Assembly (NCBI GenBank): GCA_017390475.1
Contig: JAFPBO010000031.1
Location: forward strand, 124,001-188,000
DNA: 64,000 nt
DNA from: Loktanella sp.
GTDB taxonomy: Bacteria > Pseudomonadota > Alphaproteobacteria > Rhodobacterales > Rhodobacteraceae
Direction: 5' to 3'
Part shown: in pieces, positions 8,276-15,794 of the stretch
How the letters are laid out: each line of letters starts with the position of its first letter
Position numbering within the stretch: the stretch's first letter is position 1
Translations under genes and position numbers: made by a program
Notes under the pieces: model-generated
Databases searched by the model: none
The model's input: the letters and a program-made list of their open reading frames with translations, nothing else
Told to the model about the DNA's origin: nothing

Positions 8276-9949
8276 CTACGGTCCAGACGGACCATAACTG
8301 GGTTTTTTCGTCAATCGAGCGCGTTCAACCTGCTCACCAGTTGTTGCTGGACTTGCACCAGAGCTCTCGTAGCGGAACCATCTGCCGCTGCTTCTGCCGC
8401 TGATGCTCTGCACCAGTCGACCAATCGCAGTTGACACTCGGCCAAAGACTTCACGCATAAGGCCAAAGCTTCTATGTCGCGCCTTGTCGCCCTCTCGATC
8501 CTCTCGGCTGAATGCCTGATGGCTATCGCGGATTCGTTGGATTGCTCTGTCAACCGATTGACGGATTTCAGCAATTCGCGCTCCATAGGGGTCATTTCCA
8601 TAGCTCAATTCTCCGTTCTTGGTGTTCTGACGCAAAGACGATCCCGTGGCGTCATCAGTGGGCAAGGTTGTTGTGTCACGCCTTCCGGCAGTACCAGTAC
8701 CGTCCCCGCTCCGCCCAGGGCCACCACCCTCACTGATTGCTCCAATCCGTTCTGGGGAGGCCGGATCTCGACCCTTGTCTGAACCGGTCGAGGCATGATC
8801 GCGAATACAAGGACCGCTGTTACCACCACCAACGCTGCGCCGATCCCCATCGGCATCACTGTGAAGCGCCAATCCCCCTTGCTCCGCCAAAGTTTGTGCC
8901 TGTCCTCCATCTCGCGCATCGTTTTCTGGACCTCTTCCGCCTGCGCGAGGACCTCCTTCTGAAGCATCCGCAAGACGTAGCGCGTGCGATCGGCGGCTTC
9001 TTTCATATCTTTCTCGGACAATACCTGAACGCCGATTAACTGCCGCTTGAAGGCTTCGTCGAAGTTCCTCAACTCTTCGCTGATCATCGCTTCGGATTCG
9101 CGAATCTCTCTCTCGGTCCTCTCTTGAATTTTTTGCAACAAGGAATTCATCGACGCTCCAATCTGAATGAAACAGCCTGTCAGTCAGGCGGTAGGTTTCT
9201 GACGTGCCAGTCGATCCGACGCGTCGCATGACAACTTTCGTTGCAGGTTTTGTCGCCGCTTTCTTAACAGGCCGAGGCGGCTTGATCTCAAGGCCATCCG
9301 CCTCAAGCTCAGCCAAGGCGGCAAGAACATCAGCATGATTACGGACCTTGCCTAACTCGATCTTGGTAATCACATGTGCCCGAACCGCATCACGAACTGC
9401 TGTTCGGTCTTTGCTCTCGAAGACATGCTTTAACGTGCGCCGCCGGTCGGGATCGTCCGGGCTGGCCCATCCCTTCAACGAATTCCAATAATCGCGAAAG
9501 GCATTGAAATAGCTTTCGGATCGGGGCGGGGCAATATTGAAGGCTGCGCCATCATACAGTTCTGTGCGCGGCACTACGAAATGCAGTTCAATGTTGCCCT
9601 TGTGCGTGTGCTGCACCCACAAGCAGTCGTATTGATCAGCTTCGAGGCCCGCGCATGCCGTGGCCTCAAATCCGTCCATGACTGCGTCCAATTCTGCCTG
9701 CGTTGGTCGATCTTCTGCTGCAAAAGCGACCACACCGCTGGTGTATTTCCACTCGCGGTGAATGCTATCGATCAGGTGGGCAGTGCGTGAAGCGTCGCCT
9801 CGCAAAACTAAGGGAAGCGGGTCCCGAATTTCGACCTCACCAGGAATGCGCCGACGCTCGCTGTCGTAGGCAGGTACCTCCTTAGCAAGCAAGTAATTAA
9901 TCGCTGGGCCGCCACCGCCTTGGCCATGTGGAAAGAAGCGGATCATCAT
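8276..9949 (-). CDS. Mobilisation relaxase (ColE1/MbeA-like)
   Basis: A relaxase of about 557 residues, which nicks oriT and pilots the strand during conjugative mobilisation. The metal-binding histidines lie in QHTHKGNIELHFV (His 114, 116 and 123). The first 200 residues form the relaxase domain, and the rest is a long charged, low-complexity tail rich in Arg, Gly and Asp. Its start overlaps the mobC stop by four bases. Two further mob genes are read in another frame inside its 3' half, as mbeB and mbeD lie within mbeA in ColE1. The 264 bp between this gene and the methylase start contains only the operator repeat and short unconvincing frames. Confidence 0.85.
   Translation of the reverse strand: MMIRFFPHGQGGGGPAINYLLAKEVPAYDSERRRIPGEVEIRDPLPLVLRGDASRTAHLIDSIHREWKYTSGVVAFAAEDRPTQAELDAVMDGFEATACAGLEADQYDCLWVQHTHKGNIELHFVVPRTELYDGAAFNIAPPRSESYFNAFRDYWNSLKGWASPDDPDRRRTLKHVFESKDRTAVRDAVRAHVITKIELGKVRNHADVLAALAELEADGLEIKPPRPVKKAATKPATKVVMRRVGSTGTSETYRLTDRLFHSDWSVDEFLVAKNSREDRERDSRIRSDDQRRVEELRRSLQAAVNRRSGIVRERYERSRRSHALRLADASEGGPRAGGRGPENDARDGGQAQTLAEQGGLALHSDADGDRRSVGGGNSGPCIRDHASTGSDKGRDPASPERIGAISEGGGPGRSGDGTGTAGRRDTTTLPTDDATGSSLRQNTKNGELSYGNDPYGARIAEIRQSVDRAIQRIRDSHQAFSREDREGDKARHRSFGLMREVFGRVSTAIGRLVQSISGRSSGRWFRYESSGASPATTGEQVERARLTKKPSYGPSGP
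8311..8601 (-). CDS. MbeD-like mobilisation protein nested in the relaxase gene
   Basis: A 96-residue, largely helical, charged protein beginning MEMTPMERELLKSVNRL. It lies wholly inside the relaxase coding region in another frame. Size, coiled-coil character and position match MbeD of ColE1-type mobilisation operons, where mbeD is embedded in mbeA. It follows the MbeB-like gene by three bases. It could still be a shadow frame, but the paired nested arrangement argues otherwise. Confidence 0.6.
   Translation of the reverse strand: MEMTPMERELLKSVNRLTEQSNESAIAIRHSAERIERATRRDIEALALCVKSLAECQLRLVDWCRASAAEAAADGSATRALVQVQQQLVSRLNALD
8605..9150 (-). CDS. MbeB/MobB-like membrane-anchored mobilisation protein, nested in the relaxase gene
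   Basis: A 181-residue protein starting MNSLLQKIQERTEREI. Residues 1-90 are a long charged helix, followed by a transmembrane segment at about 97-118 (GIGAALVVVTAVLVFAIM) and a C-terminal tail. This fits the MbeB/MobB family, which helps connect the relaxosome to the transfer machinery at the membrane. The gene is in a different frame from the relaxase that surrounds it and is followed at once by the MbeD-like gene. Confidence 0.65.
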   Translation of the reverse strand: MNSLLQKIQERTEREIRESEAMISEELRNFDEAFKRQLIGVQVLSEKDMKEAADRTRYVLRMLQKEVLAQAEEVQKTMREMEDRHKLWRSKGDWRFTVMPMGIGAALVVVTAVLVFAIMPRPVQTRVEIRPPQNGLEQSVRVVALGGAGTVLVLPEGVTQQPCPLMTPRDRLCVRTPRTEN

Positions 9950-10299
9950 TGGTCGCTTCCTTCTCGCAGAAGCTGCCCAAGTTGCCGCTCGATCACCGTG
10001 AGTTGCGTCAAAATGACAACCGCTTGAAGGCGCGCACCTGCCCCGCTGTTGGCGTTCACTACCCGCGAAATCTGCGCAAGGTTGTTGCCCGCGAGGGCCA
10101 ACTGCCGCAACAGCAAAGGATTGACGGTGGCCAAGGGTCGGCGCGGTCGTGGCGGTAGTTGATCCAGCAGCCGACGTACCATTGCGGACAGGCTCTCGTC
10201 ATATTCGTCCGCGAGGTCACCCCAGCGCTTCAAATCTGAGACCGTGCACCTCACGCGCAACACGGCATCAAGCTTTTCAGTAGAAATCAGTGAAACCAT
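9946..10299 (-). CDS. mobC: MobC-family relaxosome accessory protein
   Basis: A 117-residue protein with an N-terminal ribbon-helix-helix-like region (VLRVRCTVSDLKRWGDLADE) and the MobC signature LLRQLALAGNNLAQISRVVN. MobC binds near the nick site and helps open oriT for the relaxase. It overlaps the relaxase start by four bases, so the two are cotranslated. The region upstream, towards repC, is the likely oriT. Confidence 0.85.
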   Translation of the reverse strand: MVSLISTEKLDAVLRVRCTVSDLKRWGDLADEYDESLSAMVRRLLDQLPPRPRRPLATVNPLLLRQLALAGNNLAQISRVVNANSGAGARLQAVVILTQLTVIERQLGQLLREGSDQ

Positions 10300-10427
10300 C
10301 TAAGCCTCCACGACTGTTGCTTGGGTTGGGGTTGAGGGGAAGGGGCATGCCCCTTCCCCCACAAGGTGCGGTGCCGTAGGCACACGCGTAACCTTGCTAT
10401 CTTCCTCTTTCGGCCTCGTGGCAGCGG
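10300..10427. other. Candidate oriT / intergenic region with a perfect 24-bp palindrome
   Basis: The 128 bp between mobC and repC contain a perfect palindrome at 10336-10359 (two 12-base arms, GC-rich, no spacer) and a smaller repeat GTGCC-GTA-GGCAC just after it. In ColE1-type mobilisable plasmids oriT lies upstream of mobC, so this is the natural place for it. I cannot identify the nick site. The palindrome could instead be a terminator shared with repC. Confidence 0.4.
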
Positions 10428-11516
10428 TCATCCTGTGCCTCCGGTTTTGATAAGCGCGCTGGTGAGTTCACCAATCAGACGATCCAGAACGGCAACTTCT
10501 CTGACTTCTTTGGAGGCTAACCCAGCGAAAGCGGCAGCGGGGTTTTTGACGGCGTAGGCCGATGTTCGCTGCGTATTTCTATCTGCTACGATAAGGCAAA
10601 GCGCAGTTCGCTGTTCACCGATCTGGACGCACCTCTCACGCCAGACACGGCTCGAAATCCCCAACTCGTGCGCACGATCATGTGCTGCTCGGGTGATCGA
10701 CAGCCAATCTGGTGGTGCCCCACAGGCATACAGATCAATATACTCGCCCAACTGTGTTCCAGCCAAAAGTCGCGCGTGGGCTGGGCTGGTATTCAGCCTG
10801 CCCACTTCTTTCAGCTTCTCAGCCATACGGGTTTTGTGTTTCTTTTCTTTGTTCGTAATGAGTCGGACATTTTTGTCTGACCGGACGGACATTTCTGGCT
10901 GACTGACACCGGTCGAAAAATCAGAAAGCACGGCTTCCAGCGCCTCAGCGATCTCCTGCATTTTGCCGATGTCGGTCAACTCGACGGGGCGACGGCGGGG
11001 CAAGATACTTGTCGCTGCCTCATCCGCGACGTCGTTTTCGAGCGCTCGTATCTGTCGAAAGAGACCTTGGATGTGCTCCCGCAGCCGCTTTTGATCTTCA
11101 TCTGCTCGCATCTGGCGACTGACCAGCAAACGAATGTATTCCGCCTGCTCGATCAGTGGTGCCAGATTGATGCCTGCAGCGCGCTTGATCAGACCCTCTG
11201 ATCGATCACCCGATCTGCTTTTGCGTTCAGGGTAAGTGCGCCTGATCAAGCCAGCATCAACAAGCTCAGCCTCGATCCGTCCGATCTGGCGTCTCGACAT
11301 GCCAAAGATATTTGCGAGACGCTCTAGCGAATGCCAGATGGCGCAAATCCTGCCGTTCTGGAAGTCGGCTGGCTGGCAGTTCTCTATTGCGAATGCGAGA
11401 TATCGGACCGCACCAGTCGATAGACCGAGCGCCGTCCTTGATTGCTGCAGCAGGTGTTTCAGCCGGTAAGGCGTTATGTCAGCCGGCAGCCCACGATGGG
11501 TTAAAGTTGCACTCAT
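10428..11516 (-). CDS. RepC-like plasmid replication initiation protein
   Basis: About 362 residues, similar to the RepC initiators of alphaproteobacterial plasmids. A winged-helix N-terminal DNA-binding part spans residues 30-110 (AIWHSLERLANIFGMSRRQIGRIEAE), followed by a charged linker and a C-terminal domain ending near residue 360. No repA or repB partition genes sit upstream; the next gene is chromosomal serC. With the mob genes and an R-M system alongside, it marks the 0-11.5 kb stretch as plasmid-derived. It may be a fossil if the plasmid is permanently integrated. Confidence 0.8.
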   Translation of the reverse strand: MSATLTHRGLPADITPYRLKHLLQQSRTALGLSTGAVRYLAFAIENCQPADFQNGRICAIWHSLERLANIFGMSRRQIGRIEAELVDAGLIRRTYPERKSRSGDRSEGLIKRAAGINLAPLIEQAEYIRLLVSRQMRADEDQKRLREHIQGLFRQIRALENDVADEAATSILPRRRPVELTDIGKMQEIAEALEAVLSDFSTGVSQPEMSVRSDKNVRLITNKEKKHKTRMAEKLKEVGRLNTSPAHARLLAGTQLGEYIDLYACGAPPDWLSITRAAHDRAHELGISSRVWRERCVQIGEQRTALCLIVADRNTQRTSAYAVKNPAAAFAGLASKEVREVAVLDRLIGELTSALIKTGGTG

Positions 11517-11824
11517 GACACCACCTGACTTGCCAGAGATGGGCCGTATGAGTATTGTTCGATTGCAGAAGACTTTTCGAATAGGCCGTTGAGGTGAGTG
11601 CCAGCTCTCTCAACGGTTTTTCTTTGTCCGACACCCCCACGTGAGCAGTCTTCCTGAGGCCAACCGCTCGCAACTCCAGCGCGGCGGCGTAGAACAAAGC
11701 AGGACTTTCTTGTGTCAGATTTGTGCCTATCGGAAACATGCGTTCCCGCATCGTTCTGCAAAAGGCTGCATTTACCTGCAGGGCACACACCTTTTCCTAT
11801 TGCTGATTTTACTGGGGATCCGTA
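11517..11824. other. Plasmid-chromosome junction region, no gene seen
   Basis: Between the repC start and the serC leader. Short frames on both strands here look like shadows. The junction between plasmid-like DNA and the serC-serA chromosome must lie in this stretch, but I see no att repeat, integrase or insertion sequence defining it. The serC promoter should be within the last 60 bp. Confidence 0.4.
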
Positions 11825-11880
11825 TGTCCGGCGGTGGGACACCCTTCCCCAACGAAGGGCATATATCTGAGAGGATACCA
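11822..11880 (+). ncRNA. serC RNA leader motif
   Basis: Two adjacent hairpins lie directly upstream of serC: TGTCC-(GGCGGT)-GGGACA at 11825-11841 and CCCTTC-(CCCAAC)-GAAGGG at 11842-11859, followed by an AG-rich stretch with the ribosome binding site (AGAGGAT). A conserved cis-regulatory RNA of this type, the serC motif, is known upstream of serC in alphaproteobacteria, where it probably controls expression of the serC-serA operon. The assignment rests on position and the double hairpin. Confidence 0.65.
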
Positions 11881-11883
11881 GCA

Positions 11884-13023
11884 ATGGTGACGAATAAACC
11901 GACCGCGCGGCCTGTTAACCCGCGTTTTTCTTCGGGCCCCTGTGCCAAACCCCCCACATGGAAATTGGATGATCTGCGCGACGCCCCTTTGGGCCGGTCG
12001 CACCGTGCCAGCGTTGGTAAATCCAAACTGGCCGAAGCCATCGACCTGACTCGCGAAATCCTTGGCGTGCCGGATGATTACCGGATCGGGATCGTGCCTG
12101 CCTCCGACACAGGTGCGTATGAAATGGCGATGTGGTCGCTGCTGGGCGAACGCCCTGCCGAGATGGTGGCTTGGGAAAGTTTTGGTGCAGGCTGGGTCAC
12201 GGATGTGGTCAAGCAGTTGAAAATCGACGCGACCGTGCATGAAGCGCCTTATGGCGAGATCGTCGATATGGCGGCGCTGAATTATAACAATGACGTCTGC
12301 TTTACGTGGAACGGCACGACTTCGGGCGTACGGATGCCCCATGGTGATATGATCCCTGCGGATCGCGCTGGTCTGACGCTCTGCGATGCAACCTCTGCCG
12401 CTTTTGCGCAGGAATTGCCGTGGGACAAGCTGGATGTCACCACCTTCAGCTGGCAGAAAGTCATGGGCGGGGAAGCCGCGCATGGGATGCTGATCCTGAG
12501 CCCGCGTGCCGTGGAACGGCTGGAAAACTATACCCCCGCCTGGCCTTTGCCCAAGATTTTCCGCCTGACCTCCAAGGGCAAGCTGATCGAAGGCATCTTC
12601 AAAGGTGAGACGATCAACACGCCATCCATGCTGGCGGTCGAAGATTATCTGGTCGCGCTGAAATGGGGCCGGTCCATCGGTGGTCTGGATGCGCTGATCC
12701 ACCGCGCCAATGCCAATGCCCGCGCGATCTTTAATTTCTGCGCGGCGAACGATTGGATCGCCAATCTGGCGGTTGATCCGGCGACGCGGTCCAATACGTC
12801 TGTCTGTCTGAAATTCACCGACGACCGGATCACCGATGGTGCGGCCTTTGCCAAAGCTGTCGCGAAACGGCTGGAGGCGGAGAATATCGCGCTTGATATC
12901 GGCGCTTACCGCGATGCGCCTGCCGGTCTGCGGATCTGGTGCGGTGCGACGGTGGAAACCTCCGACATCGAGGCCATGCTGCCATGGCTGACATGGGCCT
13001 TCGAGACCGAGATCAACGCGTAG
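11884..13023 (+). CDS. serC: Phosphoserine aminotransferase
   Basis: A 379-residue PLP-dependent class V aminotransferase that converts 3-phosphohydroxypyruvate and glutamate to phosphoserine, the second step of serine synthesis. It is the alphaproteobacterial SerC type: N-terminal [16 protein letters not shown], the NGTTSGVR segment, and the PLP-Lys in [14 protein letters not shown]. The start at ATG 11884 is preceded by AGAGGAT. serA follows on the same strand 51 bp later, and the conserved RNA leader lies upstream. It is also used with 4-phospho-hydroxythreonine in vitamin B6 synthesis in related bacteria. Confidence 0.97.
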   Translation: MVTNKPTARPVNPRFSSGPCAKPPTWKLDDLRDAPLGRSHRASVGKSKLAEAIDLTREILGVPDDYRIGIVPASDTGAYEMAMWSLLGERPAEMVAWESFGAGWVTDVVKQLKIDATVHEAPYGEIVDMAALNYNNDVCFTWNGTTSGVRMPHGDMIPADRAGLTLCDATSAAFAQELPWDKLDVTTFSWQKVMGGEAAHGMLILSPRAVERLENYTPAWPLPKIFRLTSKGKLIEGIFKGETINTPSMLAVEDYLVALKWGRSIGGLDALIHRANANARAIFNFCAANDWIANLAVDPATRSNTSVCLKFTDDRITDGAAFAKAVAKRLEAENIALDIGAYRDAPAGLRIWCGATVETSDIEAMLPWLTWAFETEINA

Positions 13024-13041
13024 GCCGGGGTTAACCCCGGC
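13024..13041 (+). other. serC-serA intergenic palindrome
   Basis: A perfect 18-bp palindrome (GCCGGGGTTAACCCCGGC) begins directly after the serC stop, with no T-run behind it. It may attenuate or stabilise the serC part of the transcript; a full stop of transcription seems unlikely given the close serA gene. Confidence 0.45.
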
Positions 13042-13074
13042 TTCCCTTCCCCATTCTGAAAGAGGAGCGCCATC

Positions 13075-14667
13075 ATGGCCCCCAAAGTGCTTATTTCCGA
13101 CGAACTTTCCGAAGCTGCCGTACAGATCTTCAAAGACCGCGGCATTGACGTGGATTTCCAGCCCAAGCTTGGCAAAGACAAGGACAAATTGCTGGAAATC
13201 ATCGGCAATTACGATGGTCTGGCGATCCGCTCCGCCACCAAGGCGACCGAAAAGATCATCGCCGCCGCCACCAACCTCAAGGTGATTGGCCGTGCGGGCA
13301 TCGGTGTCGATAACGTCGATATCCCTGCCGCGTCGAAAAAAGGCATCATCGTGATGAACACGCCTTTCGGCAATTCGATCACCACCGCCGAACATGCGAT
13401 TTCGCTGATGATGGCCGTCGCGCGGCAAATCCCGGAAGCCAATGCATCGACCCATGCCGGGAAATGGGAAAAATCCCGCTTCATGGGCGTGGAGCTGACC
13501 AACAAAACCCTCGGCGTGATCGGTGCCGGCAATATCGGGTCCATCGTGATCGACCGTGCCTTGGGTCTGCGGATGAAGGTCGTCGCCTATGATCCCTTCC
13601 TCTCCGAAGACCGCGCGACCGAGATCGGTGTCGAAAAGGTCGAACTTAACGATCTGCTGGCCCGCGCCGATTTCATCACCATGCACGTGCCCCTGACCGA
13701 TCAGACCAAGAACATTCTGTCGCGCGAAAACATTGCCAAGCTCAAGAAAGGCGTACGCATCATCAACTGTGCCCGTGGCGGTCTGGTGGATGAAGAGGCG
13801 CTGGCCGATGCTTTGAAGGCTGGTCATGTCGCCGGTGCGGCGTTTGACGTGTTTGCCGTGGAGCCTGCCACCGACAGCCCGCTGTTCAACCTACCCAATG
13901 TGGTCGTGACGCCGCATCTGGGTGCTGCGACCACCGAGGCGCAGGAAAATGTGGCCCTGCAGGTCGCGGAACAGATGTCGGACTACCTGCTGACCGGGGC
14001 TGTGACCAATGCCCTGAACATGCCATCGGTGACCGCGGAAGAAGCCAAGATCATGGGGCCATGGATCGCTTTGTCTGGCCATCTGGGCAATTTCATCGGC
14101 CAGATGACGGATGATCCAATTGTGGCGATCAATATCCTGTTCGACGGCGAAGCGTCGGAAATGAACCTCAAGGCGCTGACGGCTTCGACCGTTGCGGGGA
14201 TCATGAAGGCCACCAACCCTGACGTGAACATGGTGTCGGCCCCCGTGATGGCCAAAGAACGCGGTGTCAAAATTTCGACCACCAAGCAGGATCAATCCGG
14301 CACATTCGACGGCTATATCAAAGTCACCGTTGTCACCGAAAGCCGTGAACGGTCCATCGCAGGCACCGTGTTCAGTGATGGTAAGCCGCGTTTCATCCAG
14401 ATCAAAGGCATCAATATCGACGCCGAGATCGGGGCGCATATGGCCTATACGACCAACAACGACACGCCCGGTATCATCGGCCTGTTGGGCACGATCCTTG
14501 GCAACAATGACGTGAACATCGCCAACTTCACCCTTGGCCGCGCCGAAGCCAAGGCCGAGGCGATTGCGTTGCTCTATCTTGACGAACCCCTGCCAGAGGC
14601 CGCGATTGCCGAACTGAAAGCGACTGGCAAGTTCAAACAGGTCAAACCATTGCGGTTCGATATCTGA
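13075..14667 (+). CDS. serA: D-3-phosphoglycerate dehydrogenase
   Basis: A 530-residue long-form SerA that oxidises 3-phosphoglycerate to 3-phosphohydroxypyruvate with NAD, the first step of serine synthesis. The NAD-binding site is GVIGAGNIGSIV at about 150. Catalytic elements are the RGGLVDEEAL region and the Glu/His of PHLGAATTEAQ. The C-terminal part has the ASB domain and an ACT domain (NNDTPGIIGLLGTILG) that usually senses serine. A ribosome binding site GAAAGAGGAG precedes the ATG. It forms an operon with serC and ends at a strong hairpin. Confidence 0.98.
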   Translation: MAPKVLISDELSEAAVQIFKDRGIDVDFQPKLGKDKDKLLEIIGNYDGLAIRSATKATEKIIAAATNLKVIGRAGIGVDNVDIPAASKKGIIVMNTPFGNSITTAEHAISLMMAVARQIPEANASTHAGKWEKSRFMGVELTNKTLGVIGAGNIGSIVIDRALGLRMKVVAYDPFLSEDRATEIGVEKVELNDLLARADFITMHVPLTDQTKNILSRENIAKLKKGVRIINCARGGLVDEEALADALKAGHVAGAAFDVFAVEPATDSPLFNLPNVVVTPHLGAATTEAQENVALQVAEQMSDYLLTGAVTNALNMPSVTAEEAKIMGPWIALSGHLGNFIGQMTDDPIVAINILFDGEASEMNLKALTASTVAGIMKATNPDVNMVSAPVMAKERGVKISTTKQDQSGTFDGYIKVTVVTESRERSIAGTVFSDGKPRFIQIKGINIDAEIGAHMAYTTNNDTPGIIGLLGTILGNNDVNIANFTLGRAEAKAEAIALLYLDEPLPEAAIAELKATGKFKQVKPLRFDI

Positions 14668-14675
14668 TCTTTGCT

Positions 14676-14702
14676 CCTGCGCCGCTTATGCCGCGGCGCA
14701 GG
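14676..14702 (+). terminator. Terminator hairpin after serA
   Basis: Ten-base-pair GC-rich stem (CCTGCGCCGC pairing with GCGGCGCAGG) with a seven-base loop, nine bases after the serA stop. The T-run is weak (CCTTT). Confidence 0.6.
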
Positions 14703-14741
14703 GGACCTTTCGCGTGACAGGTCGGCAGGATAGAAGGCGGC

Positions 14742-15794
14742 ATGGCATGCAACTTCCAATCACTTGATGACCTTCTGAACCACGGTTATGATACCGTGAT
14801 CGACGTCCGTTCGCCTGCAGAATTCGCACTGGACCATGTGCCGGGTGCGATCAATCTGCCAGCTCTGTCGAATGAGGAACGGGCAAGGGTCGGAACGATC
14901 TATAAACAGATCAGCCCGTTTGACGCGCGTAAGATCGGCGCATCGTTAGTCGCGCGCAATGTCGCTGACCACCTCGCCACTGCTTTGGCGGATAAGGATG
15001 GGGCATGGCGTCCCTTGATCTATTGCTGGCGCGGCGGGCAAAGGTCGGGATCATTCGCGTCGATCCTCAGCCAGATCGGCTGGCGCGCTGAAACCGTGCA
15101 GGGCGGCTATCAAACGTTCCGCCGCCTCGTGCATGATGCGGTTTATCACACACCGTTGATACACCGGATCATCCTGCTGGATGGCAATACTGGCACGGCG
15201 AAAACGGCCCTGTTGGCGCGGCTGGCTGCCAAAGGCGTGCAAGTGATTGATCTGGAAGCGTTTGCCAATCATCGTGGCTCTTTGTTGGGTGGCAGTGACA
15301 ATGGCCAGCCATCGCAGCGCGCCTTCGAGACCCGTATCGCCCTGGCGCTGCATCATTTTGACCCCGCCCGCCCCGTTTTGATCGAGGCCGAAAGCAGCAA
15401 GATCGGCCGCCTTATCATTCCGCCGATGCTGTGGTCGGCGATGTGTGCCGCCCGGCGGATCGCCGTGCGTGCGCCGCTCGCCGCGCGTGCCGCCTATCTG
15501 GCGCAGGCCTATGCTGATATCGCCGCTGACCACAATGAGATGGCGCACAGGCTCGCCCCGTTGCGCTATATCCGGGGGCATGACCTGGTGGATGGATGGC
15601 TGGGCTTATTGCGGGCGGGTGATCTGACAGGCTTTGCCACGGCGCTGATGGATCAGCATTATGACCCCGCCTATGCGAAATCACGACAGGCAGCGGATCA
15701 TGATCTGCTGGCAGAGGTGCAAAGCGACTGGCTGGACGACGCGGGACAGGAAAGCCTTGTCACGGAGATCATGCCGCTGGTCAGCGACATCTGA
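14742..15794 (+). CDS. mnmH: tRNA 2-selenouridine synthase
   Basis: A 350-residue MnmH (SelU/YbbB). It has an N-terminal rhodanese-like domain (residues 5-130, DVRSPAEFALDHVPGA, with the Cys in IYCWRGGQRSGS) and a C-terminal P-loop domain (LLDGNTGTAKTALL). It replaces sulfur with selenium at the wobble 2-thiouridine of Lys, Glu and Gln tRNAs, using selenophosphate. The gene converges with the selD fusion and the two 3' ends overlap by 14 bp. The pair supplies and uses selenophosphate; no selenocysteine insertion genes are in the window. Confidence 0.95.
   Translation: MACNFQSLDDLLNHGYDTVIDVRSPAEFALDHVPGAINLPALSNEERARVGTIYKQISPFDARKIGASLVARNVADHLATALADKDGAWRPLIYCWRGGQRSGSFASILSQIGWRAETVQGGYQTFRRLVHDAVYHTPLIHRIILLDGNTGTAKTALLARLAAKGVQVIDLEAFANHRGSLLGGSDNGQPSQRAFETRIALALHHFDPARPVLIEAESSKIGRLIIPPMLWSAMCAARRIAVRAPLAARAAYLAQAYADIAADHNEMAHRLAPLRYIRGHDLVDGWLGLLRAGDLTGFATALMDQHYDPAYAKSRQAADHDLLAEVQSDWLDDAGQESLVTEIMPLVSDI

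Noticed and set aside
8080-8403. 107-codon plus-strand frame between the methylase and relaxase genes
   Set aside because: No ribosome binding site, odd composition, and it overlaps the 3' end of the relaxase and MbeD-like genes.
11809-13827. 672-codon minus-strand open frame across serC and serA
   Set aside because: It is antisense to two clearly real genes, His/Gly-rich in the way GC-rich shadow frames are, and has no recognisable domain.
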